64,000 nt of DNA from Trichuris trichiura (taxonomy: Eukaryota > Nematoda > Enoplea > Trichinellida > Trichuridae), in NCBI GenBank assembly GCA_037903355.1, contig JBAJFE010000011.1, forward strand, positions 2,365,001-2,429,000. Direction: 5' to 3'. Numbering within the stretch: position 1 is the first letter of the stretch; each line of letters starts with the position of its first letter. The position numbers and the translations under genes are program-made. Positions 49,249 through 59,900 of the stretch are shown here, in pieces. Under the pieces are notes generated by a model. The model did not search any database. It saw only the letters and a list, made by a program, of their open reading frames with translations, and was not told the origin of the DNA.

Positions 49249-49551
49249 ATGAAGTCTGACTTTCTGAGTGCAGCTTTTGAGGAATCGGTTAAGCCGTGGG
49301 CAGATGCATTCTGTAGACTGCGAGAACTTTGTAGCCCATTACCTGTTGTCCTAGCGGAAAGTATCCACGTGTTAGCCAGAGATGGCGTGGTGGACAGTGC
49401 GTTGGAATGTGGTAAAAGATGTATCGACGGGTTAGCTAAGGATGAGTGCATCTTTTGGCTTAGCGTTGGTTCTTTTGTCAGCATTTTCAGTGTATCAGCG
49501 TTAGGAAGACATGCTCATTACGTAAAACGACCAAACAAAAAGCAGCGGTAA
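49249..49551 (+). CDS. Small tail-anchored-type membrane protein, copy 1 (100 aa)
   Basis: Single exon from ATG 49249 to TAA 49551. The N-terminal part is soluble and helical (FLSAAFEESVKPWADAF). A strongly conserved central block (ALECGKRCIDGLAKDEC) leads into one hydrophobic helix (IFWLSVGSFVSIFSVSAL) and a short, very basic tail (YVKRPNKKQR). This is the layout of a tail-anchored or single-pass protein with a cytosolic or luminal basic end. A paralogue at 54726-55007 keeps the frame, the central block and the helix while the flanks diverge, which argues that it is a real protein. The start is fixed because an upstream TGA closes the frame in this copy and the ATG is shared. No family is recognised. 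Confidence 0.6.
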   Translation: MKSDFLSAAFEESVKPWADAFCRLRELCSPLPVVLAESIHVLARDGVVDSALECGKRCIDGLAKDECIFWLSVGSFVSIFSVSALGRHAHYVKRPNKKQR

Positions 49552-50065
49552 GCTGGACGGTTGTGGTTAGCTTAATTTTTTGCATTGTAAATTTCGTGCT
49601 CAGTTTACCGCACGGTGAATACTTTACGTATGCGAATTAGTTCGAAGAGGTGTAAAAAAAAGTTTTTAGGCCGACTGCTTGTTATGCCAGAAGGATTATA
49701 TACAGGCGAACCATAGTGCGACATTTCGTCAATCCAAAGTATGATCATAGAACTAAGCAATCTCACGTGTAAGTGAATAGCCGTTAAAGCCAAAAGAAAT
49801 CGCCAAATGATCATTACCTTCCACTTATTGTTACAGTAAAACGTTCAAATTGTGATTTTCCAAATTGTTTATTGCTTAAAATTTATTTCAGAATCTGTGT
49901 AATTGAATACTGCTTCAGTGAATAATCGTCAGCAGAAAAATTAAAAATTGCGGTTTTCTTTTCTTCAAAGCTTTCATCAATACAAAATTCAAATACAGCT
50001 CCAATGTCTCAGTCTTAAAAATTTGCAAATTATACGTCGCCTACTACCTCTCTTTAGTAAACCGT
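49552..50065. other. Intergenic, AT-rich
   Basis: No supported exon. The ORF at 49605-49814 (-) has no paralogous or domain support. A pyrimidine tract ending in TTTAG at 50053-50057 precedes the microprotein ATG. Confidence 0.5.
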
Positions 50066-50179
50066 ATGGCGGCTGGTAAAGGTGAAGGAGGAAAAGGAGG
50101 CGTTAAAAAAATACTCATGGTTATTGGTTTTCTTTATTTAGGGTTTGTTCTTGGCATGAAGCTTAATCCATTTCACTAG
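50066..50179 (+). CDS. Membrane microprotein, 37 aa
   Basis: ATG 50066 to TAG 50179. The peptide has a Gly/Lys-rich N-terminus (MAAGKGEGGKGGVKK) followed by a single hydrophobic helix (ILMVIGFLYLGFVLGMKLN) and a short end (PFH). The CT-rich tract and TTTAG nine bases before the ATG look like a splice or trans-splice acceptor, which supports translation. It could be a mitochondrial or ER small subunit, but I do not recognise it, and it could instead be the last coding exon of a longer gene. Confidence 0.5.
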   Translation: MAAGKGEGGKGGVKKILMVIGFLYLGFVLGMKLNPFH

Positions 50180-52604
50180 CTAATGTTTAATCATTTTAAA
50201 AGGCTTTCGTTTTTTGCAACAACAGTTATCGAACTTGCATTACGTATAATCCTACTGTAGTCAGTTTCTGGTCCTCTGCTAGTAATCTCTTTCAAAACTT
50301 TAGAACCAGTCGTTATTTGGCTTCACTTCAACTAACATTTTGCTTGATCAGCTTTCGGCGCTAACAATGAACAGAAAACTTTGCTTTAAAAAAACGAATT
50401 TGACGCCACTTCAAGCTGTATGCGTAATGCTTTACTGAACGCAGGATAATTCCTTTCGGCAAATGGTCTGAAAACTACGTTAGCGAATGCTGCCTTCCAA
50501 TGTATTAATTTTTAATGTCACTTATAAAATTACAACATTTCTGCCGCTCAAGATAGTACCTACGCTATTTCTTGTATTGGCGAATGTATCTTTCTTTGTC
50601 GAAAGATTGTCCTTTGTTTGTGTAATTTTGAAGACCATATACTTTTGAAGTTTTATAACTTGTGATGAATTTTAAATGTCGCTATTTTTTTTCTAAATTA
50701 ATAGTCGCTACACTATAGAGTGGAGCAATCAGTGACTTGAAAATAGAAAGAAAGTTTAGGTGTGATGGGAGTAGCATTGACCTTAGGCATGCTTTCAAAC
50801 AATTCATGTCATTGTACCTGCGATCCATATTTAAACTTGTAGTATATGGTATGTGCTGAGGTGGTAGTTTGTTTGACACTTTTCCTTGCTTTGCAACCGT
50901 TTGATGATCGGCAAGTTTAGTTATCTTGGTAAGCGGATATGTTTAAAAGTTAATTTTTGGCTGTTGTTTCTCGCATTTTCCATAAGCTATGCGTGCCAGA
51001 TGCATGAACAGCGTAGCATTGTTAGTTCTTTAGAATATGCGCCGTCTTGTTGCTTGTGAGAAAAATTGAACTTTTACCAACTTTTGTACTGCCAAATGGC
51101 AGTTTAAAAAACGCGAAAGCGTTTTTCTAATGAGCTTCAATAGGCGCAGGAAGATTTGTAAATATCGGAAATCAGGTTAAATTTTAGTCTGCGTATAACT
51201 TGCAGGGGCATTTTTTTTAAAAAGAACCTTTTTAAATACCGATAAAAGTGCTATTCCCCCAAGCGTTTTTATTGCGGGAGAACATCTAAGCAGGGCTCGT
51301 GCGATGACTTTAAATTGTATTTCCTTTTTGCGGAAGAAAATTTTCGTTTTCAGATTTTGCTATTGCCACTTAGTTTTTAAAAAAAAAAAGCTTTCACTTC
51401 TACCAATAACTTAAAATAGGAGAAAATAGCTGGTGCAAGCATGTTCCGTCATTAGGGCGAAATGGAAATGGATTAGTAATCCGGCTTGTATAATCTGTTC
51501 TTCGCTAAAAATCAATTTTCTCAAAATCTGAAGACGGCTTTATATACTAGTACTGATTTGTACTTTTTACCTATGTGCTTAAGTTTGCTAGGTTGGCGGA
51601 ATCTTGGTGTCAAGCTTCCATCTTTCTTACAGGCTAATAAAAAGTAGGAACACAGCGCTGCTTCAGCAAACTGTCCTTATACTTCTGAGCCTAGACAACT
51701 TTTGTCCAAAGCGACAGCTGCCTTGAGACGTAGTCCTTCTGTTTCAAGCAAGCGTTAAGTTTCTGCCCAAAGAACAGATCCTATCAGATTATTCGCATAC
51801 AGCGTTCGTCGAAATCTGACCGTCTGGTCATTCTCGCGTTTGCTCATCCTCATGCAATCGTCGCTATTGTAGTGACCTTCCCATGACCGCTCTTGTCATA
51901 CAGCCCCATCGACATTTGCTTCATTACTTCGATGGAGCACTTGGATTTCCTGTGCGTGCCCTCAATCCTCTCAGCCGTCCATTCAACGGGCAACGTATAC
52001 AAAGGGTATTACCGTGTCCGTTTTGTCAAGGATGGCGAGCGATAGGTGCTGTGCCCACATGCTGTTCACCTTCGCATTGAGCGAGTAAAAGGAGACGCCG
52101 TCGCTGTTGCGTAAATGAGACCCTGTTCCAGGCAAAGGCCATGACCTTATCTCATGTTCTTGACCAAGTGAACGACCTTTGTTAAGTCATCCAAAGAGCA
52201 AACAGTATGACTGCCACTGCTATCCAACTTGATCATAGCTGTCTATGGTTAGGTCAGGCGTAGACAAACCGAGCTGTCCGTCTAACAATTTCCAAACCAA
52301 TTTTGCGATTTGTCCTCAAATATCCTTTTTCAAGGCGAAGAAGTTATCTTGCTTCCCTTAACTTCTTGTCGTCCTTGACATGCAGGCACTTATCATTCGC
52401 AGACATAACAGCTTTCACTGTCCTTTTGGTATAACTATTGAGCGTAGAAGCTATGACAAGTTTTTCTTCTATCATTGTATCGCGGAAACAGTCGATCGTT
52501 ATCGGAATAGGAAGAATATGCAGCAGCGAAAAACTAAACGAAATTTTTATGCCCAATAGGCTGAAGAAAAGAAGGGTGCGACAATGGAAGATCTAGTGTC
52601 AGCA
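50180..52604. other. Intergenic, AT-rich; its end is the start of duplicated copy 2
   Basis: No supported exon over about 2.4 kb. Similarity to copy 1 begins around 51760. Plus-strand ORF 51883-52080 lies in the duplicated non-coding block and is not conserved as protein in copy 1. Confidence 0.5.
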
Positions 52605-53385
52605 CTACATAGGTATTTGATTACGATTAATTAGCATGCAATGCAATCTGGCACTTTCATTTTTTAGCACAGCTACCTGAGCCGTAAGCTTCAAGTTTTC
52701 CTGTTCCAAATAGGCCGCTCTTAGGGCTATCTCTTCTTCTTTGGCTCGACGTGCTTCTCTGGATCGCTTTGCAGCATTATTGTTCCTCCTTCTACGTTCC
52801 CTGTAGGCTTTGCTCTGCAAGACAACATCTCTTATAGACGGTAGAGCGATGACAATCTTATCTTACCCTTTCGTCATCCGAGTTGAGCTTTTCTTTTTCA
52901 ACGTCTGATGTCTCTTGAGAGGTGATGGAGTCGTCATTCGAAACATGACGTTCGTATTTCCTTCTTCGACGCAGCAGCGAGGAAGCAATCTCTGATCCTG
53001 CGGTAGACACTTGAATTGCTGACCGTGAATCTGCAATGCCGATCATTGATGGCGTTTGGCCCAGCACCTGTGCTAGCGACATAGCGGCGGAACCGTTCAG
53101 AGTAGTGACTAATGGACTAAGTAAATGTCTGCCAGCAAGGTTGGATCCCAAAGCTATTGAATTTAGAAGGTAATTGTACGAATTGAACAGCGAAGTTGGA
53201 TTTGTTGGAGTGATGCAGCATGCAGTGGTTCTCTGTGTTGTCATCCTTGGAGAATAGACAGGGCAACTAGAGATACTATGACCGGATGTGTCGTGTGGCC
53301 GGCTTGGACATGATGAACTTTCGTCGCTGCTTCCATCACTGGTTGAGTGAGTTGTTTTTTGCGAATAGTCAAGCGGTTCATCCAT
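52605..53385 (-). CDS. CES-2/PAR-type b-ZIP transcription factor, copy 2
   Basis: Two exons: 53385-52867 and 52814-52605; 242 aa, the same structure as the gene at 46548-47328. Differences in the first exon are few and mostly in low-complexity positions. In the DNA-binding exon the entry YWERRR has become YRERRR, replacing a tryptophan that is nearly invariant in this b-ZIP group; one Lys-to-Thr change precedes the zipper. Splice sites and stop codon are intact, so the gene looks functional in structure, but its DNA binding may differ. Confidence 0.8.
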
Positions 53386-54725
53386 GAGAACAATTGTAAG
53401 AAAAAGATATTTGACGACGGATGCTGACGAAAAGTAAAAGAGCTGTTAAAAATGATCTACTTAGCAAGCAAGTCTTGTATTGTTTCAGCGTAACTGCTGC
53501 CAACTGGCAACCTCTCGCTGACAGTTGCAGAGGAGAAATGACTGTCTTCGTTAGACCGGCAATCGGTGACTCAGTTCCAGCCATTCAGTAGATGCAGCGC
53601 CATGTTGCCCAATTGGCCCCTTAGGTACGCACTGATGATGTCACTTGACCCTGGTCGCCTGATGCAGAGCAGACAGCTTTGCAGCAATGCTGTAATCTAA
53701 TGTCGCCTGCAACTGGTCATTGCCTGAAGGTGAAAAAGGCAAAGGACGCGTGGGCCAGCTTGTACCGTTTTATTTGCGCAGTCAGGACAATTGATATCAT
53801 AAAGCGTAAAAGTAGCGCTGCCTTTTCAGTGGCATTTATGGTGGCTTATTAGAGTAGTGTAGTGTCCTTAATAATACGAAGGGCGGCTAATAACACTGCA
53901 TGTTGTAAGCCGCTCTCTACTTTCGTTTAGTTTTGATGTTACTAAGTTTTTGCGTAAAGCGCAGCTTGGTTTGCAGAATATGCAGCATTTATCATGCGTG
54001 AGATTGGTAGCGTTTCTCTGCTTAGCCTTACTCTTGTCTGAACACTCTTTTTCCGTATAGCCATAAGGCCGCTACACTTTCTGTTCCTGTGTGCGGCTCG
54101 TACTGAATAGGTAAATTTCGAGCGCATGGGCAAAGTTGAGTATGATGAATGCTACATTGAGAAATAGGCGCCAACCCTATCACGCGCTGGTAAAGCGCTT
54201 CCAAAAGTCACTGACGAACGCTTCGGTCGGTTGAGCAAGTCAGCGTACAATGTCCACCGCTGAAAAGGTTAGTATTAAGTTGGTTTATTAATTTTTTCGC
54301 AAACGGCTTTAGCGCATAAGTGTGCATATGGTTCCTCATTTCAATATTGTTCATGTTGTTTGTACTGTGCTTCACGTTGTTTAAAATTCGTTTATTGGCC
54401 ATGTAGTTTTGCAGTTTAAACATAGGCAACGTCTTTGTAGTAGATGGGCCGTTTTTAGAAAAACGAGGCAAAGTATTTTGCACTGTTTCTTCTACTGTGC
54501 CTTTAACAGTTTAATTCCTGTTTGCAAGACTGATAATGAAACCAACAGACGGTGCAGTTGCGTCCCAGTGCAATTCGTCCACCGCTTTACACGAAGCTCT
54601 AATTTTTAAGAAATTTTAATGGTCATCACGTTCTCATTTTAAAACAAAGTCTATTGTTTGAAACGGTTGATGGCAGTCGCAAGGACCGTATAGAACATGA
54701 CAGTTTTCTAGGCGGAACGGATAGA
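53386..54725. other. Spacer between the two genes of duplicated copy 2
   Basis: No supported exon. The first 0.4 kb matches the region upstream of b-ZIP copy 1; the rest diverges. ORFs at 53942-54133 and 54208-54483 (-) lack support. Confidence 0.5.
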
Positions 54726-55007
54726 ATGAGGCCTGACTTTCTAAATTCCGCCTTTGAGGAATCAGTTAAACCTTGGGCGGCCGGGTGCAGCAGACTGAGC
54801 GACGTCATAGCAGAAAGTTCTCACGCGTTAACAAAGCATATTATAGTGGACGGGGCATTGGAGTGTGGTAAAAGGTGCATTGATGGGTTAGCAAAGGATG
54901 AGTGTATTTTTTGGCTCAGCGTAGGTTCCTTTGTCAGCATTTTCAGTCTTGTGAGTTTATCAAATCGTGCGTGTTGCAAGAAACGACCAACCGAAAAGCA
55001 TCGGTAA
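54726..55007 (+). CDS. Small tail-anchored-type membrane protein, copy 2 (93 aa)
   Basis: Single exon, ATG 54726 to TAA 55007; paralogue of the gene at 49249-49551. It keeps FEESVKPWA, ALECGKRCIDGLAKDECIF and the helix WLSVGSFVSIFS, and a basic end (KKRPTEKHR). A seven-residue gap lies in the N-terminal region relative to copy 1, with many substitutions outside the conserved block. The frame is open for about 24 codons upstream of the ATG, but copy 1 is closed there, so the shared ATG is preferred. Confidence 0.6.
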   Translation: MRPDFLNSAFEESVKPWAAGCSRLSDVIAESSHALTKHIIVDGALECGKRCIDGLAKDECIFWLSVGSFVSIFSLVSLSNRACCKKRPTEKHR

Positions 55008-56340
55008 GCTGGATAATTATAGTTAACCTAATTTCTGTTTGTTATGAATCTTCTCCCTCACATTACTACGCAATGAACTTTTTATCAGAATTTTGATAGA
55101 TGACAGATGCCTGGAAGATGTTTTGACGCTGACCACTTCTTATTGCAGGGAGATCATAGGACCCCCGTAGCGTTTCGCTGCATTCACTGAGAGTATTGTG
55201 ACGGGGGTTTCAGTTCAGTAGCAACAGAAAGCTCATTGAAATGTAATGAAGCCGTCAAACCTTTGTTTTTTGTGTTACTTCGTGTTCTAGTAAAATGTTT
55301 TTATAATTACTTCGCCATTTCAAAATTGCTACGTTATGCTGCAAGTTCACTTTTGAAGCTTTATCATGGAATTCCACGCCAGAACGACCAACGGCCAACG
55401 AGACGTTAGCTGTAACTTTTTCATTCGCCAACTGCTATTTCAAACCTTCACCAGAACTGAATTCAAATTATTTCTACTTTCACTTTGCTGAACAACTGCA
55501 GTAATACAGTAACTTTTTCTGTGCTTTTATCTTGCGCGTAAAGAAACAGCAGTTGCGCTACAAACCGTTAGTTACCGAAGGTATTGAAGTAAGTTTGGAA
55601 GATATCGGACTTTAAAACTGAGGCAGCTGATCCTAAAAGACGGAAGCAGATTAGCAGCGCAGAAAAGGTGCAAAAAGTCGCTGGAAAATTTTGCTTCTCA
55701 TTATTGACGCGTAATGCAAATATAGTAAGCCTATTTTTGATATGAAGTTACTCTGCGAGCTTGTGTTTTACCCATTTTTGATGAAAGTAAAGCTGGTAGC
55801 AGCATTATTTTAATTTCCCAAAATGTATCCTTTTAACAGGAGCAGCGTAGACTTGTTTGTAGACATACATGGCGGAAATTACTTGCCATTGTACCTGCAT
55901 TTCCTATTTGAAGTTGTAGTTCAGTATAATAGGAGGAATGCCTTTCTGTTCAATACAAAGCTATTGTCTTGTTGTGTATCTGTACCATTGATGGCAAACA
56001 ATTTGTAGACAAAACATTTGTTGGCATGGTAAGCATCTACGGTTTTAAATCAGTTTTTTTATTAAGCATATGGAATGACGCCCGCTCAATTCTTTATCTC
56101 CTTTAATTGACGGAGAATTCGTAGTAGATTGTACTCCGCCGTCAGCGTCGAAAAATTCCATCAAAGGAGATAGAAAACTGAACAGTTAGTATCCCGTATA
56201 CTTAGTAAAATAATTTTGTAAGAGCTATTAGGAAAGCTGAAAGTGAATGTTAAAGCAGTGTCTGACAATTGCTTGTCTTATTTTTTGTAAGCTGTTTCAT
56301 AGCAAGTGTCTTAAATGCGTAACTGTTGCAATATTGCGAG
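55008..56340. other. Intergenic; may hold a short first exon of the LAMTOR1 gene
   Basis: No exon could be assigned. A GC-poor inverted repeat is visible around 56110-56175 (GGAGAAT/ATTCC blocks flanking CTCCGCCGTC), of uncertain meaning. Confidence 0.4.
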
Positions 56341-56916
56341 TTTAAGCCGAAAAAGTGGATCGCCTGTCTTTGTCCGTGTTGCAATTTTGCCGATGACGGA
56401 GACTCGGATGAACGAAGTAAACTGCTCGAAGGTCAGCACTCCAGTTCGACGGCTACTCAGTAATTTGGCGAGTGGGAAATTAATTCCCGCTGACAAAGCA
56501 ATTTTTATAGTTGTTGTACGGCTGATGTTCAGCAGTCAGTTAAGGTTACGCAAAACATGGACTCAACTCAGACGACCGACGATGAGCAAGAATTTCTTAA
56601 CAAAGTTTTACAACAGACTGCAAGCGAAGTAATTGATGTGGCTGCATTGGAATCTCAGACACTTGAACCGCGGGAATACGTTGAGCGGGCGCGGCATTAC
56701 AACGCAGTTTTGTCTCATTTAAATTTTTCTCCGTCTACCAAGTTTGCTGTACCAGTTTCGTTACAACCTGTTACTTCCGTAGAAGCTTCCATTAGTAAGC
56801 CACCTTTGTCCAGAAGAAGCCTGGAACGTTTGGACAAGTTGGCGACACAGATGTACGATACGTTTGCAGAAATGAAGGTTGAACCGGTTGATAATTTAGT
56901 TGTTCACTTCAACTGA
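56341..56916 (+). CDS. lamtor1: LAMTOR1 (Ragulator p18) homologue
   Basis: Two supported exons: about 56341-56431 and 56540-56916, phase 1; about 155 aa. LAMTOR1 anchors the Ragulator complex to late endosome/lysosome membranes, where Ragulator is the scaffold and exchange factor for Rag GTPases in mTORC1 activation. Exon 2 matches clearly: DEQEFLNKVLQQTASEVIDV, then LEPREYVERARHYNAVLSHL, ending VEPVDNLVVHFN. Exon 1 has the cysteine cluster and acidic/Leu end of the family N-terminus (CLCPCCNFADDGDSDERSKL). No ATG is in frame after the TAA at 56320, so the true start, and the Met-Gly needed for myristoylation, must lie in an upstream exon or be absent. Downstream ATG 56557 would give a protein without the membrane anchor. 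Confidence 0.85.
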
Positions 56917-59900
56917 AATATTTTAGTTCCCTAATTATCAATCTGCGCTTATCTGTTCGGAAAGTAAACCGTTTCAAGGGAAATTTCAATTTGATTCATC
57001 GAATGATTTTTTAAAATTAAACCTAAGTATGTGCAGTTGATGTATATTATTAATCAGATTATTAAAGAGTGTGCAGCCAGTGAAAAACTGCAATGTTGGG
57101 TCTTCTCCATTAAACGCCCAGAGAGTACGGTAAACAAAACTAAAATCAAGGTCTACTGGTCCAGCCTGAGCTTAAGCATGAAATCATGCCCTGTTGGTCC
57201 CAAAAAACGTAGAAAAAAAAGCTGAAGTGTAAACTCGACAGTTATTTCGATGTAGTCTGCTTGCGGTTATCTGGACTAAAGGAACTTGATTTTATTTTTG
57301 CCTACAGTACCATAGCAGCACGCCACGTGTACGCTCTTAAATCTTTGCGCATGCACGTCTGTTGTTGGGTCATACATTTTTCTGAGATGTTTTGTTAGTC
57401 CAATATGCAAAAGCAATGCCTTCGCCTTTTAAATGTACCTGTGAAATTAGTATATTGTAAAATGCTCGCTAAAAATCTAATTAGCTGGGAATGACTCACG
57501 CTTTACATTCATAAGAAACGACGCTGAAAATGGTCGTTCAGCGCACATGAACAGATGAAGCACCTGTGGTTAAAGAACAATTTTCCGACTGTTTAACCTG
57601 AATGATATTCAGGCGAAGTACTTTACTGTATGGATCGCGGCAAGTGACACATTCCCTCTGATAAAAATTCTTATACGTGGCGAGATTGCAGTGCTAAGTA
57701 AGTGTCCGTTAGCTGTTGCATTTTTTTTCACAAAAGTATCCTGATAAGCATTTTTGCACAGGAACAAATTGTCCTACGTGTATTCGTGAACTTAGCTTGC
57801 CTAAGGTTTTGTAACCTTCATGGCCCCCATAATCAGACCGTAATATCGGTTTGAATAAAAATATTCGCCGAATTGTTCATGCAACCTTGTGCAATATGTT
57901 TACTTTCCTTGCTTGTTCTACGTGGTTCTGTCTTGCCTTAATGCTTTCTTCACGCAGTGGGAAGTTTAATTCCATTTGAATACTGTTTTTATTCGTCTCA
58001 TTTGAAGTACGATTAAATATTGTGTTGTTCACCGTATAAGCTTGAAGTTACGCTAATTCTATGGAAGGTTTATGAAGTTCGAGTTGCACAATGTAGGACC
58101 GAAAAGTCTACTGTAGTCAACGAGGCCAAGTAAAGACGCATGAAATTTCGTAACGTTTTCTGTCCTGTGCTGAAAGCTTTTACCAGTTTTTAATTTTTAA
58201 TAATTTTCTCATCGTTTTACCTTACCCTCCTATGCGCTCAATAGTCGTGGAGAGATTCGTAACTTTGGGATATCGGTCGCACAAGGTCAGGTTCCTAGCA
58301 TTCTTGGCATGGCTGGTTTGTATTTTTTTGCGCTCAGTTTTTTAAATAATGTTTAAGACTTCCGTTTCAAAAAATGCTTAAAAGCGAACGAGCCTTCAAT
58401 AGTGCTTTCGTTTGCGCTAGTGTCCCGTCTTTGAAATTGACGGTTTTATCTATGAATATTGTCGTCGAAATAACCGTCTCATCTAAGATAACCTGAAAAT
58501 TTGCTGCTTTCGAAAAGAGAGCAGTCTTTCGTTACTTTTGTAGCTAACCGAGCGTTAGAGAAAAACTGCACACGCTTTTTTAAGTTAAACTATTTCCGTG
58601 TTTTCCTGAAATTAAAGCTTACTCAATAATTCCTGTTCTTGCATGAGTTTTTGAAAGATCATTTCATTACTGTTTATTCCCTGCTCCATGTTCGACCACA
58701 TTTTTTTAGTGAAATAGCGTTCACCCATCTTAGTGAGGGTACTCTTAGGTTCAACATTTTTTATATTATCCATAAGGTAGGTAGTTCTAATTGATTTGAA
58801 ACTTTAATTGAAGAAGTAGAGTTTGTTTACGCAGCATCATTTATAAAACCAACCTGTTTAGTATGCAGCGCATGATATAGCGGCACAAAGGCTCATCGTG
58901 GAGTTCATTCTACATTGCTTAGCAGAAAATGCAAAAGTTCAGCTAGGAAAGTAAGATAGAATTCTTTCAGTGATGTTATGGTATTTCTTTTGTGCTTTAG
59001 TGAATTTCTGTGGTCGCTTTCTGTCATCAGTAATCGTAGTCACGCGTAAAGTCCATGAAAGTGTCGTTCATTCAAGATTTGTTCAATGGAAAATAACCGT
59101 ATGAATGAAGAACATTAACTCTGCAATATGGGCGAGGTAAGTCAGGCTATTTTTCATAACTTCTAGAATTTAGATACTAGACGTGAGAGAGTTTGGGTTG
59201 TTGAATTGATATGCGCTTAAAGTTTGCATGGGGTTGCGTATTTGGTTTTCGGCAATGTAATTCTTAAATAGCAACGTCCTTTCTCGATGTGAGCTTTTTG
59301 GACAAGCCTTGTTCTTTCATTGGTGTTAATCTTGGATAGGATTAATCCTAAAGACTGTGCAAGGTAGATTCCAAAGATCTCATCATTTCAATAAAAGTTT
59401 ACAATGCAGATAGGTATTTCCATAATAAAATCTGAGGATTTAGGTCCCCGTAAGAAACAATGCTAAAATAAAGAGTGCTTGCGATATGTTACAAGGTTTT
59501 ATTTTTTTCGATTGGTTCCTGCAGACAAAGTATAAAACTACAGAGTATGCCCGTCATTCGCGGTTTTTTAATAGGGGATAAACCTTTACTGCTGATAGTA
59601 TACATATTGTATTGACATGTTAGGCAGCGAAGCGTCACATAATGTGGGGTGCAGTAGGTTTTTTTTGGTCCAAGTGTAGCGTTTGGCATTTCGAACGAAT
59701 TATGTTGCTTAGCAAGGAAAAGCCGTTGGAAGGCAAGTAGATAATCCTCTCCGAAATTTTGCACGCAGTATTTGCAGTCTAACTTACGGCTTGACGCAAG
59801 TAGCAGCTTCTAATTTTTCTCTCGTATACTTCGTGCTCTAAGCTCTCCAAGTTCAAACTTCTTTGCGTGCTTTTCGCGTACAGTATTATCAACTCCGGAG

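Larger units (their letters stand above)
45480..49551. repeat. Segmental duplication, copy 1
   Basis: This block carries a minus-strand b-ZIP gene and, downstream, a plus-strand small membrane protein gene. The same order and orientation recur at about 51760-55007. The b-ZIP exons are nearly identical. About 0.58 kb more sequence lies between the two genes in this copy, including the ORF at 48422-48691. Confidence 0.85.
51760..55007. repeat. Segmental duplication, copy 2
   Basis: Second copy of 45480-49551 in the same orientation, offset 6.06 kb at the b-ZIP gene and 5.48 kb at the small membrane protein gene. Coding parts are far more similar than the spacer, consistent with selection on both genes. 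Confidence 0.85.

Noticed and set aside
57040..57225. 61-codon plus-strand ORF after lamtor1 with a Lys/Arg-rich end
   Set aside because: It probably lies in or near the lamtor1 3' UTR and nothing supports translation.
59489..59764. 91-codon minus-strand ORF
   Set aside because: AT-rich flanks, no domain, no splice partners, no paralogue in the window; it could be real but I cannot support it.
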